Shown one piece after another: positions 1 through 10,069 of a DNA stretch of 64,000 bases; position 1 is the first letter of the stretch, and each line of letters begins with the position of its first letter. The stretch is from Hyaloraphidium curvatum (taxonomy: Eukaryota > Monoblepharomycota > Hyaloraphidiomycetes > Hyaloraphidiales > Hyaloraphidiaceae), in the NCBI GenBank assembly GCA_025558095.1, contig JAIVFI010000041.1, positions 62,001-126,000 of the forward strand. The letters are read 5' to 3'. The translations under genes were made by a program, and so were the position numbers. A model generated the notes under the pieces. It ran no database searches and had not been told where the DNA came from. It worked only from the letters and a program-made list of their open reading frames with translations.

Positions 1-244
1 CGGCCAGCGCGTCCGCCGCGGGCTCGGCCGCGTCCTCGTCCTCCGCCGGCGCGTTGCCGATCAGCGCAAACTCGAGCAGCCCCATCGCGTCCTCCAGCTG
101 CTCGATCTCGAGACGGTGCGCCGCCGACAGCTGCTCGGCAGTCTGCGGCTCCCGCGATGGCGCGAGCGTCTCTGCCGGCGCCTGCGCGGTCTCGGCGAAC
201 TGGAAGAGCCGCAGCACGGCTGCCACCGGCTCCGAGCCGGTCAT
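1..244 (-). CDS. N-terminal fragment of an unknown protein (runs off window)
   Basis: An open frame on the minus strand starts with ATG at 244-242 (MTGSEPVAAVLRLFQF) and stays open to the window edge, about 81 codons. It is rich in Ala and Glu and becomes strongly acidic near the edge (EDEDAAEP). No domain is recognisable and the rest of the gene lies outside. The start is the first Met that fits; the frame is also open for some codons upstream, so a further upstream start or exon is possible. I do not know the function. Confidence 0.5.
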   Translation of the reverse strand, partial: MTGSEPVAAVLRLFQFAETAQAPAETLAPSREPQTAEQLSAAHRLEIEQLEDAMGLLEFALIGNAPAEDEDAAEPAADALA

Positions 245-1613
245 GGCAGGCTGCAGCGAATGGAATACGCCCGGGGCACTCAGGGGGCTGGACGCGTTGA
301 AGCTCGATCTGTTTACGGTTGTTGGGGTCGGCGTTGCGACGATTCGCCCGGATGTGCCTCATTGATCCAACTCCAGTGATACGCTACAGGCATCGCGCAC
401 GTCAATTGCGTTCGACAAAGAGCGCTCCCGTCTCTGCAAACGTTCGCGCCGGAGCACGCGCCGGATACCGGAACGAGCCCTCCCCGCAGTGTCCTACATC
501 AGCCAGCTGTCGGCATTTCCGCCGATGAGCGCTGCGAGTCTCCCCGCCCTTGCGACCGCGACATCAGAGCTTGGCGGGCTTCTCTTTTTAGATGGTTCTT
601 TTCAGTGTGTGACGCCTCCAAGGTCGAAACGTCCGCTCCCGTTCCCTCGCTGGCGTTCTCTCCGATGCGGCCGATCATGAGTGTGCCCCGCAACAGCATG
701 AGCCGTCGGCGTCGTGGTACCGGGTGCTTTGCCGCCGTGTGCGAAGGATGATGAGGCCGGCCGATCTTGCGATGCCGGCCGCGGTGACGTTCCGAACATT
801 TTGTAGCACGCCGGCGCGGGTTTGATCGTCCCTGGAGCTCCCAATCTGGGAGTTCCGGGGCGGAAGAAACCCAGGGCGCTTGCCGAAAGATACAACGGAA
901 ATCGCAAAGGGAAAGACGCACAGCCCCGCGACCTTAACCCTCTTCATTCCAGCATGGACCGAAGACCATGCCAGGATGACGCCTCAGGCCGCGGCATAGC
1001 ACGTTCCCCCCGTGTAGAGTGGTTCAGCATCTCATTGGCCGAGATCCGCAGCTCGTTGATGCGTCGTTGACAATCGTACGTCGAGACGGGCGTGGCGACG
1101 CCCCACTGTTTCCCCGTCCACGTGCGACAGTGCAGGAACCAACCGGCCCAGTCCACGCTCATCCACCGACGGCTCTCACCATCGGCGCATGTCTGCAGTG
1201 GAGCTGGGCGGGTCCGCTCCGCCCACGGCGCCGCGACGGGGCGTTGTTGCACCGCCAGCTCAGCGCGCGGGCTTCCCATGTTCCAAGACCAGCCCTGCGG
1301 CGTTCCCGACAAGGCGTTGGACGCTGCCCCGAACGACGGCAAAAGTGCCATCGGTGGGCGGGTCCGCCGCTGCGCGCTGTGGAACGGGAGGAGGCCAGCC
1401 CGTCGAAAGGCGCCCAGCCGGGCACGTTTTGAGAGGCGCGACGCCGTTGCCGTTTGCTCCGCGCCGGGTGGCGTTCGAGCGCTCGGGTGAGGTCGTGCTG
1501 GCTGCGACGCGCGGTCTGGGTGATGAGCTGTTCGTCGGGACCACTGATGAGCTGTGTTCGTCGGACCATACTGCTAGGGAACAAGGACAGCGGATCGAAC
1601 CCAGTCCATTGAC
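245..1613. other. No gene recognised (1.37 kb)
   Basis: Several overlapping open frames exist but none shows family motifs or convincing splice structure. The most protein-like stretch is on the minus strand around 1000-1170, where a frame encodes a Trp/Cys-containing segment (VDWAGWFLHCRTWTGKQWG). It could be an exon of an unrecognised spliced gene, but I cannot support a model. Promoter and UTR sequence for the flanking genes is probably here. Confidence 0.3.
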
Positions 1614-3086
1614 CTACGACACCGTCGGACACACCACCTCCATGGTGAACCCTATCCCCGCGGCGCGCAGGATCGTCCACAGGCCCAGCGCGAGCGTCGC
1701 CGAGGTGACCACCAGCGTCCGCAGCGTCCCGTACCCGATCACGAACCCCGCCAGCCGCATCTTGGATCCCTGGACCCCCTGGAACGCGGCGATCACGCGG
1801 TCGTGCGCGAGCAGGCCTTCCACCGCCGCCGCGCGCAGGCCGTCCCCGTCCGCGCCCCGCAAGGGCATCGCGGCCACGACCAGCTCGCCGATCTCGCGGC
1901 GGGCCTCGGCGTACAACTTCGACAGGTCGTCCAGCTGCCCGTTCATGACCGACATGTTGACCAGATCGACCACGATCTGGTTGGCGCTGAAGACGGCGCC
2001 TCCGAGGGCGTAGACGGGGACGCAGGAGCCCGAGGCGATGTTGATCACGGCGTTGACGATGGTGCCGAGGACCGCGGTGGTGATGAACCCCGCCGTGGCG
2101 CCCAAGACGCGGTACCGCGTGGGCCAGCTCCGGGTGATGACGTCGTGCAGGATCTGGTACGGTTCGGTGCCATTCAGGTCCGCCGGGGAGGCGTCCTTCG
2201 GGGTCCCGAGCAGCGCGGTCCGGTACCGAAGCAGGAAGTTCGAAAGGGCAAGCCGCATCCCGCGGTCAATGAGCCTCCGCGAGAGGTTTAGGCTCGCAAC
2301 ATTGCCGGCGTAGCGGAGGAAGTTGTTGACCGGGTAGAAGGTGACGACCGAGATGATTTGCACCACCGTCAGCAGGATGCCCCACCAGGTCCCGATAAAC
2401 TGCGCCCCAAAGGTGACGAAGGAGGTGTACCCGAACAGAAAAGTCATGGTAGCCCCCAGAACGCTGCGCCAGACCACTTCGAGGAGGTGGAGCCGGGCTG
2501 CAGCTTGGGGAGCGCCGCCCGCGCAATCCGGCCGCGCGCAAGGGCAGAGGGGGTCGTCTTCGATGTGGCCGACGAGATTCGCGCCAGTGGCCTCCTTCTC
2601 CGCGACCCGGGACGCCTGGAGCCACCGCGCGATGGCCGCCGAGTAGTGCCAGCTCATCTCCCGACCGGCGGAGACGGCCGACGCGGCGCTGGCTATGACG
2701 TTCCGGAACGAGGCCCCGAAGAGGACAATGGTCGTGAAGCCGAGGGCAAGTACAACTTCGGCGATGAAACCCCCGACCAGCTGGCGCGTGCCGAACCGCC
2801 CGTCGTTGAAAACCAGAATGGTGGAGAAAGAAACGGCGATCGAACTTCCGTGGAGCAGAAAGTGCCGGAACACGAGCCACGGCGCCAGAGGCACTGTAGC
2901 GGCCTGCAGCCGCAACAGGTTCCGAAGCAGCGGAAGCCCCGCCAGCTCGCGCATAAGCGCAGCTCGGGTGAGCGGCCGTTCATCGCGCAGACCGCCCGTC
3001 GGGTCGGCTGCAGGCGGCGCCCCTGACAGCTCCGTTCGGGGGGGGGTGTCGAAGGCGCGAGGGCAAGCCATTCCTCGCGCGAGCAT
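1614..3086 (-). CDS. Multipass membrane protein of unknown function
   Basis: A single-exon minus-strand frame of 490 codons from ATG at 3086 to TAG at 1614-1616. A Pro-rich cytosol-like N-terminus of about 60 residues is followed by hydrophobic segments at roughly residues 75-95, 105-130, 205-255 (two helices, including GTWWGILLTVVQIISVV), 335-360, 365-390 and 450-485. A small CPCARPDC cluster sits in the first large loop. I do not recognise the family; the pattern suits an integral membrane protein with about seven helices. An in-frame TTG upstream is less likely as a start. The sequence just before the ATG (CCCCAG) could be the acceptor of a 5'UTR intron. The divergent neighbour is the ankyrin gene, 243 bp away. 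Confidence 0.6.
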   Translation of the reverse strand: MLARGMACPRAFDTPPRTELSGAPPAADPTGGLRDERPLTRAALMRELAGLPLLRNLLRLQAATVPLAPWLVFRHFLLHGSSIAVSFSTILVFNDGRFGTRQLVGGFIAEVVLALGFTTIVLFGASFRNVIASAASAVSAGREMSWHYSAAIARWLQASRVAEKEATGANLVGHIEDDPLCPCARPDCAGGAPQAAARLHLLEVVWRSVLGATMTFLFGYTSFVTFGAQFIGTWWGILLTVVQIISVVTFYPVNNFLRYAGNVASLNLSRRLIDRGMRLALSNFLLRYRTALLGTPKDASPADLNGTEPYQILHDVITRSWPTRYRVLGATAGFITTAVLGTIVNAVINIASGSCVPVYALGGAVFSANQIVVDLVNMSVMNGQLDDLSKLYAEARREIGELVVAAMPLRGADGDGLRAAAVEGLLAHDRVIAAFQGVQGSKMRLAGFVIGYGTLRTLVVTSATLALGLWTILRAAGIGFTMEVVCPTVS

Positions 3087-3329
3087 CGGGTTGATAGACT
3101 GGGGAGACAAAGGCTTGGGTTGACGCGCCGCAGCCCATGGCCCCGACCCCGCCTACGCACGGCGAGGAAAGGCTGGATCTTTCTGAGTCGTTGGACTTGC
3201 GTAGATGGATGGATGAGCAGTGAGTAAGCTCGGGATGATGCTTCCAAGGCGGCGCTAAGGACTCGGCTCCTCCGCTAGCTTGGGCCTGCGACGCGAGCCC
3301 GCGACGCCACCTTTGTTTATTTACGCCAG

Positions 3330-5763
3330 ATGGCGTCCCGGACCCTCCTCCACGCCGGGGCGGCGACGGGGCGGCTCCTGCCCCGCCATGCGCGGGATTT
3401 TGCCACGATGGGCGCGCTCTGCGGGCCGCGGACGCCGGCGACGATGGGGCCGAGAGGGACAGCCGACGCCGCCCGCCTTTTCCGGCGCGCGCCGCCCTCC
3501 CGGCGCGGATCCGCCCCTCTGCTGGAAGCCGCGCGATCCGACCGCGCGTCCGACGTGTTTACGCAGCTCTCCGCCGCGGCCGACCCGAACGCGCGGCGCA
3601 AACGGCGAACGGCCGCTGCACGCCGCCGCCGCCGCGGGCGCGCTGGCGTCTCTGCGGGCGCTGCTCGCCGACCCGCGGACGAATGCGCTGGAAAAGGACG
3701 CCGCCGGCCGCACGCCGCTGCACACCGCGTGTCTGCACGGCAGGGCGGAGGCCGCGGCGGCCCTGCTGGCCGACCGCCGCGCCAGAGCCGCCCTGTCGGT
3801 GGCCGACAGGGGCGGCCGCACGCCGCTGCTGGTGGCCTGCGCCGAGAACAGGCTCGAGGTCGTGGAGGCGCTGCTCGCCTCGGGGCTCGAGGTCGACTGG
3901 AACGCCCGCGACAGGGCCGGACGCGGCGCCCTCGAACTGGCCGGGGACACGATGAAGGTCTTCCTCCGCGGAGCCATGGCCGCGGGGCGCCGGGCCGCCG
4001 GGCAGCGACTGCCCGCCCCTCCGGCGCCGGAGGCTGTCGGCAACGCGCCGGAGGACGCCGATGCTGCAGTTCCGGAGAGCGCGGGAAAGCGGAGGAGGGA
4101 AACGAGTGCTGACGCATCCGACCGGCCGGTCCGGCAAACAGATTCGGCGGCACGCCGCCGCGATTCCAAGCCGTCATCGGTTGCCGGACCGCCGCGTGCG
4201 GCACCTCTTGCCCCGATCGACCTGCGGCGGGGCCATCATGAAGTGGGACACGTTTCGGGGGACATTGCGCCTTTGGAAATGCGGGCGTCCGTCGCCGCCG
4301 GGGCTGCGAGCCCGACGCCCGACCTGCTTGACTTACCGTTGGGCAGACCCTACCAGCTTCCTGCTTCCTTTTTCTGGCTGGCAGAGGACTGGGCGGCGAC
4401 CGGGAAGACCACAGAGGGGCCAGCGCAGGATGACTCCTCCGACTCTCCGGCACCCGAAGCCACATCGAAGCCGGCGGGCTCGCCGAACCCGCTGCCCCCT
4501 GGCGCGACGCCTGCGGACGTCCGTACCTTCCTGGCCTCGGACCCGCCCCAGATCGACGTGGACCGGGCGCTCCTCCACGCCGTCCTCCGCGACGACGCCG
4601 CCGTGGCCCTGGCCCTCCTGGCCTCGCCTCGGGCGAATCCTGGCCTGCGGATCGCCGACAGGACCACCCTGCTCATGGTCGCGGCCGCCTGCACCACCGA
4701 TCCGGCCGTCGTGCTCGCCTTGCTCGCGGACCGGCGGACGGATCCCGCCGCAAAGGACTACAGGGGCGGCACTGCGCTTCACCACGCCGCCGGCTCCTCG
4801 TTTCGTAGCAGGGAAGTGCTCCGCGCCCTTCTGCACGACCCCCGCTTGGACACGGACGCCGTCATGAAGGGCGACACCCCCTTCCTGCGGCTTCTCCGCG
4901 TCGGCCAGCTGGCCGACGCGCGGCTCTTCTTGGATCCCGCCGTCGCCGTGCGCACGGACCTCGGCCACCGCCATGCGATAACCGCACGCGGGCCCGGTGC
5001 GGTCCTCCGCTTTCGTCTGAACCACAAGCCCCGCAGCCCGACGGTCGTCCACGCGGTGGAGCTCTTGCGCGCCGACATCGTGGCCGCCGCTGCCAACACG
5101 CCGCACGCGCGCCTCGTCGAAGCCTGCATGGACGGCGACTCGGCCGCCGCCGCCTTCCTCCTGGACGCCGGCACCTCCCCCGACCGCGCCGCCACGGTGC
5201 GCGACCACCGGCTGGCCGTCACCCCCCTCGACGCCGCCATCGCCCGCGGCGACCGCGACCTCGCCGCCCTCCTCCTCGACGGCGGCGCGGACCCGAACCA
5301 CCCCTCGCGGGGCCGCACCCCGCTCGAGCACTGCGTGCGCGGAGGCCGCTTCGACATCTTCCTCGCCCTCCTCGCGCACCCCGCCGTGGATCCCAACAGG
5401 ATCGGCGCCGGCGCCGGCGACAGGATGCCTCTCGTGCACCGCATCGCCGCGCTGCGGGGCAAACCGTGGGACCCCCCGCAGCACGCGTGGCTGCGGGCCT
5501 TGCTGGCCCACCCCCGAACGGATCCGGAGCTGAGGAACGCGGCGGGGGAGACGGCGCTCCATGCGGCGTGCAGGACGGGGCACGGCGAGGCGGCGGAGAT
5601 GCTGCTGGCGGATGCGAGGGTGGATGCGGGGGCGAGGGACGCGGAGGGGAGGAGGGCGGGGGAGCTGTGGGCCTTGGGGGGTAAGAAGAAGACAAAGGAA
5701 CAGGCGGACGGGGAGGAAGGAGACACTGAGGTGGTGCGGCCACCGGCCGTTTCGATGACTTAG
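3330..5763 (+). CDS. Ankyrin-repeat protein with an apparent 1-nt frameshift near 3597
   Basis: Ankyrin repeats are clear in one frame from about 3598 to the stop at 5761-5763: GRTPLHTACLHGRAEAAAALL, GETALHAACRTGHGEAAEMLL and several degenerate units in two blocks, at about 3600-3950 and 4560-5680, separated by a low-complexity Ser/Pro/Glu linker. The natural N-terminus lies in another frame: ATG at 3330, a basic Ala/Arg-rich leader (MASRTLLHAGAATGRLLPRH, possibly a mitochondrial presequence), then APLLEAARSDRASDVF and a repeat start ending DPNAR. The two frames join as a normal repeat if one base near 3597 is ignored. The stretch before 3598 in the long frame is Arg/Pro-rich and looks non-coding. 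Either the gene is broken or the sequence has an insertion error. Ankyrins bind protein partners; no enzymatic domain is seen. Corrected length is about 810 residues. Confidence 0.7.
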
Positions 5764-7203
5764 GCGAATGCATGGGACGAAAGGAATCTACCCAATTGGA
5801 TGGAAGCGAAAGCCGGCGGAACTCGCACTGACACGAGATCAGCAGCTTTCGGCTGGTTGGAGGCTCCCCAGCACGGAATCCGACTGGACCACCATTAAGT
5901 CGTTGCGTCTGATCTGCCGTTCCTCATGTCGGATGGATCGACACGACGCCTTGCAGGATGCAAGGACGTAAGATTGGTGCACATATTGCTGCCGCTCAAT
6001 GGCGCTATTCCTAATACTAGCTCGGCTCCAAAGCTAGCTGAGAGAAAACGTCTGTTACGCAAACGGCCTGGCGGCAGATCTCGATGCCGTATTTGCAAGG
6101 CGCCATGGGCGGTGTATCCCGCTCCCGTGTTCTTTTGGCGGCGTTCGGGGCCGTTGGTGCGCGGGGGAGGGTGGAAGTTGGCGGAGTGGGTTTTCCGCGC
6201 GGTTCGATGACGGCAAGCAGGGGGATGAGAGACTCGCCCCCGATTGGAACGCATCCGAGTGCGCTCCGAAACGGGAGGTAGGGAGCGGGGCACGGAACTG
6301 CCTATGTGGCGGGGCAGTGCGAGAAAGCGTAGCGGGCGACATTTCTTCGGGGAGACAACTCGACGCATTCCAGTCGACCGAGGTCAAGCATGCTCCCGAT
6401 CGAAAGAATAGACGATTTTATAGCGAACGGGAGGTAATTTGCCCCCCTGACCTCTCACAGTGCGCGGGGAAGCCCCGCAACTGTCCGCGTCCGACGACGC
6501 TACATCTTGGGCCCTACCGTGGGTCGACTTCGAAGTCATCAAACGGCGTCCGTCTACCGGTGGATCATGAATATCAAGCGATGAAATGGCGAACGGGAAG
6601 AGATGGCACTGGTTAGGCTTGCGTCTGGAAGGAGGGAAGCGTTCGACGGTTCCAGGTATAGAACTCTGCCCCCGCAACACGCAATGGTTATGGGACCGGA
6701 TCGGCATACATGATTCGCAGAGATGATTGAAATGTTGCAATCGGGAGGTAGTTCCGACCCGTGAAGGTCTGGCTCAGTCAGCAAGAGGGCGAACGTGAGA
6801 ACGTTGCTTTCTGCGAGGCACAAGCGCGCAGCTCCAGCAAACCGGCCACAGCTAGCATCTACGGTTCCTCTTCTATCCTCTCAGGTTCTTTGTAGCAGCT
6901 GCGGCGTGTGTTCCAACTATCGTCATCCCATGGGAGCGGGCGCGAAGCGCAGCCAGCCCTTTCCCGTGCATCAATTCAGATGCCTGTTGGCCTGCGAAGC
7001 CGTCCGCGTTCCGCGGAGGCACGTGCCAATCCACCCCCTGTTGGTGCCAAATTCATTCTGCTGATCTGATTCGGCACATTCTTACCAACACGGCGGGGTC
7101 CGAGCCTGCACGCGCGTGCGCGCAGCGCGCTCCCTGACTTGTCAGTTGTGACCATTCTTGGCCATTGTCGATTCCATTTCCGGGTTTGCACAAACGCGTC
7201 TGT
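5764..7203. other. Intergenic, nothing recognised (1.44 kb)
   Basis: No open frame with protein character and no RNA gene could be identified by eye. The 9-mer CGGGAGGTA occurs three times, at 6272-6280, 6428-6436 and 6742-6750, which may be chance in GC-rich DNA. The 3' end probably contains the promoter of the phosphotransferase-fold gene. Confidence 0.35.
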
Positions 7204-8331
7204 ATGTCTTCAAACGCGTCACCTTCGCTCTCCGCCGTCCGCTGCCTTGTCGCGGAGCGCCACGGCCTCCCGCTCGCGACACTTCCGGAGGAGGCCTTCG
7301 AGCTTCTCGGCGGCGGCTATTCGAATCTCGTCTGGCGCGTCCGCTTGCCATCTGGGACGGTGATCGTCAAGCAGTCGCCACCGCAATTGGCTTCGGACCC
7401 GGGATTCGCCTTGCCAGCGTCCCGCGGAGTTGCGGAGCACGCAGCTCAGGTCGCCGTCACACGCTGGCTCGACGCGCAGCCAGCCCCTGGCCCAGCTTGG
7501 CGCGTCCCACGGCCTCTGTGGTGTGCTCCTGAAAAGGATGCGTTTGCGATGGAGGATGTGCTGGAGACGGATCGCGCGGCCGAGACCGTGCTGGACGTTC
7601 TTCGGGCTGGGCAAGATGGGGTTCCGCTGGCGCCGGCTGTTGCAGATGCGCTCGGAGATGCTCTTGCGGGGTTCGTGAGAGATCTGCCGCGGGCTTTATC
7701 GTCAACGGATGGCCTCGGTCTGCCTCATTGGTACTGCAACGGCGAAATGGACGAGTTGATGGCGTCCCTCCGGACACCGGCGAGCATTGCTGCGCGGTTG
7801 ACAACGCAGGGCGTTGCGGAAGGAATTGCTGAGCACTGGGCATTGCGGGCGGCCGAGGCCTTCTCCCGGTCGGCCGAGCGGACATCGCTTGCGTTTGGGG
7901 ACTTTTGGCCCAACTCGGTCTTCGTCGGCGGAGGATCGAACGCGCTGCTGTCGGGCCGTGATAGGGTGCAAATTACCGTATTTGACTGGGAGTGCCATAA
8001 ACGTGGACACCCTGCCGAGGACGTGGCTCAGTTCCTCGCCAACCTCTACCTCATGCGATCGTCTTCGCAGAAGCTCTTCGACAAGACTGCAGTGGACCGA
8101 GTTGCTCGCGCACTCGTACTTGGGCTTTCAAGGATGCGTGCAAGCGGTGATTGTGGAGATGGGGAGAATGGCTTTGATACGCCGGCGATGATCGTCTTCC
8201 ATGTTGCGACCCTGATAATCTACCCTCACTGGGGGATAGCGGGAGGCAAAGAGGCGCAGTCTGTCGTCGCTTCTGCCCTCAGGAACGCCGAGACGTGGGC
8301 GCGAGAGGGGCATGTTGTTGAGGATCGCTAG
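7204..8331 (+). CDS. APH/choline-kinase-like phosphotransferase family protein
   Basis: An uninterrupted frame of 375 codons from ATG at 7204. The protein-kinase-like fold of the aminoglycoside phosphotransferase family is suggested by a Gly-rich N-lobe (ELLGGGYSNLVWRV) and an invariant-Lys candidate (GTVIVKQSP). The catalytic loop reads LAFGDFWPNSVFV at about residues 235-247, where the usual HGD-xxxxN is FGD-xxxxN. The metal-binding segment VFDWECHKRGHPAEDVAQFL matches the IDWE...G.P..DLA.. pattern of the family. Members phosphorylate small molecules such as aminoglycosides, choline, methylthioribose or sugars; the substrate here cannot be told. The His-to-Phe change at the HGD motif is notable but also occurs in divergent fungal members. 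A TTG-initiated longer frame was not chosen. Confidence 0.75.
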   Translation: MSSNASPSLSAVRCLVAERHGLPLATLPEEAFELLGGGYSNLVWRVRLPSGTVIVKQSPPQLASDPGFALPASRGVAEHAAQVAVTRWLDAQPAPGPAWRVPRPLWCAPEKDAFAMEDVLETDRAAETVLDVLRAGQDGVPLAPAVADALGDALAGFVRDLPRALSSTDGLGLPHWYCNGEMDELMASLRTPASIAARLTTQGVAEGIAEHWALRAAEAFSRSAERTSLAFGDFWPNSVFVGGGSNALLSGRDRVQITVFDWECHKRGHPAEDVAQFLANLYLMRSSSQKLFDKTAVDRVARALVLGLSRMRASGDCGDGENGFDTPAMIVFHVATLIIYPHWGIAGGKEAQSVVASALRNAETWAREGHVVEDR

Positions 8332-8737
8332 AGCCGAATAGAACACTGCTCTATTTCCGGGAGGCACAAGGAATCGGAACCCGACAGAACCGTAGATCAT
8401 CCGCTCCCTCACAAAGATTCGTTGAGCAGACAATGCTCTACGACCCGGGAATCCGGCTTCGGAGTTCTGCGGGGGATTCCGCGAGAGGAGAGGGTTAGGT
8501 CGCCTTGCCATTATACCAATGTAGACACTGCATCCATGGCGGCGATCGGGAGCGGGAGCGGGACAGTAGATAGATTAGATGATCTTTGGATGATCTCTAG
8601 CATATCCATTTGCTTCGGGAGGCAGCGGCTTGTAGTCCGACAAGAGACTGGTCTGCGGGGAAAGTGATCGGGCGGAGCAGGGTCTCCTTCCGAGCCGCAG
8701 CCGCCGCGGTTACAACCCTGGTCCCCGGACCCCTCCG
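8332..8737. other. Intergenic promoter region, nothing specific
   Basis: 406 bp between the phosphotransferase-like gene and the methyltransferase. It contains short purine-rich GGGAGCGGGAGCGGGA repeats at about 8548-8563 and no recognisable gene. Confidence 0.3.
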
Positions 8738-9799
8738 ATGGCGTCCGCGGCATACTCCGAGCTGCAGGTCGACGCCGATGCGCCTAAGCGGCCGCCACCC
8801 TGGCACGCGGGGCTGCTCGCGCGGCTGAACACGAAGGCCGCCGCGGCCGCCATCGGCGCAGTGGTCATCATCGGCGCGATGTACGCGACCGCCGCGCCAT
8901 CGCGCGACGCCCTCACGGCCCCGATGTCTGCGGCGACCGCCACGGGCGCCCCCGGCCCGCCCGGCCCGCCCGGCCCCGGCTCCGAACTCGCCTTCCTCTG
9001 CCGCGGCGTTCCCCCGCCCGCGCCGAAGGAGGGAGCGAACTCGTCGGCCCGGCCGGACCTGCAGCAGGGGTTCGAGACAATCTACTCGGATAAGCAGTGG
9101 GACGGCGGCGCGGGTGGCGGGTCTGGCGCGGGCTCGGAAATCGGCTTCACCCAGTTTACCAGGCTCTTGATCGAGTCCTTCATCTACAAGCATCATGTAC
9201 GAAGGTTTCTTGACGCTCCCTGCGGTGCGAGCTACTGGTGGCCGCCGCTGCTGCCCCAAATTCGCTCGGCAATCCCGTGTTTCGAGTACAGAGGCATGGA
9301 CATCGTGCGGGAGGTCGTCAAGAACAACTCGCGGCGCTACGAGGACGATCCGCTTACAAGCTTTGCCGTAATGGACGTCACCGTCGGGCCGCTGCCGAGG
9401 GGCTACGACGTGATCCTGAGCCGGGACGCGATGCAGCATCTCCCCGTGTCGGCCGTGATCAACGCCATCGAGCAGTACAGCAAGGCGGAGCCGCGGTACC
9501 TGCTTATCGGATCGTATTTGAAGTCGGGGAGCAACTACCACTTCGAGTGAGTGCTGTCGAGCTTACTGAGCCCGTCCTCGCGCTCAATGACGCACAGGGA
9601 GGGAGTCTTTATGCCTGGATGGCCTATTAACGTGATGCTGCCGCCCTTCCTCATGGCGGAGCCGATCGAGATCCTCGACGAGCGGAACGGCGGCAAGTAC
9701 CTGCTCGCGTACACCGGGGAGCAGCTCAAGAAGCTGGACTTTGCCAAGATCCGGAACGAATGGAACAAGATGAAGCACTCAGGAAGGCGGAAAGCATAG
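8738..9799 (+). CDS. Membrane-anchored SAM-dependent methyltransferase (class I fold)
   Basis: Two exons, 8738-9546 and 9598-9799, joined across a 51-nt GTGAGT...CACAG intron, give 336 residues. Residues about 35-52 (AAAAAIGAVVIIGAMYA) form one membrane helix near the N-terminus, so the enzyme is probably a type II membrane protein facing a lumen. A Pro/Gly linker (GPPGPPGPG) follows. The Rossmann-type methyltransferase domain shows motif I as FLDAPCGASYWW, then YRGMDIV, a DV pair near motif II/III, and YDVILSRDAMQHLP as the motif IV/V region. The C-terminal exon (MPGWPINVMLPPF) continues the fold. Substrate unknown. The joined reading frame across the intron is smooth, which supports the model. 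Confidence 0.75.
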
Positions 9800-10069
9800 C
9801 TGGAAGCTGGCGGCTCTGGATCCGGGATGATCGCGGCGCGAAGGTTGTGGCTGGCAGCTGGGGCATCTGGATTGGGGATGATAGGCACCCTCTATCCCAC
9901 ACGTCATGTATCGAGTTGTTTCCATCATACTTGGTCAACGATCAGGCGTCCGATGTTACCCAAGGTCTGATCGGGGCGAGGTGATGACGGTGCAGGGGAC
10001 ACTCGGCGTCAACTGCCTCTCCTCCCCGTCTCCTCCGCGCTTTTTCCACCTTCTTGGTCCACGGCCGCG

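Noticed and set aside
944-1351. 135-codon minus frame with a Trp/Cys-rich segment as a gene
   Set aside because: Protein-like in part but with no family match, no clear splice sites and overlapping frames of equal length.
6272-6750. Triple occurrence of CGGGAGGTA as a regulatory repeat
   Set aside because: Three 9-mers in about 480 bp of GC-rich sequence without symmetry or spacing; too weak.
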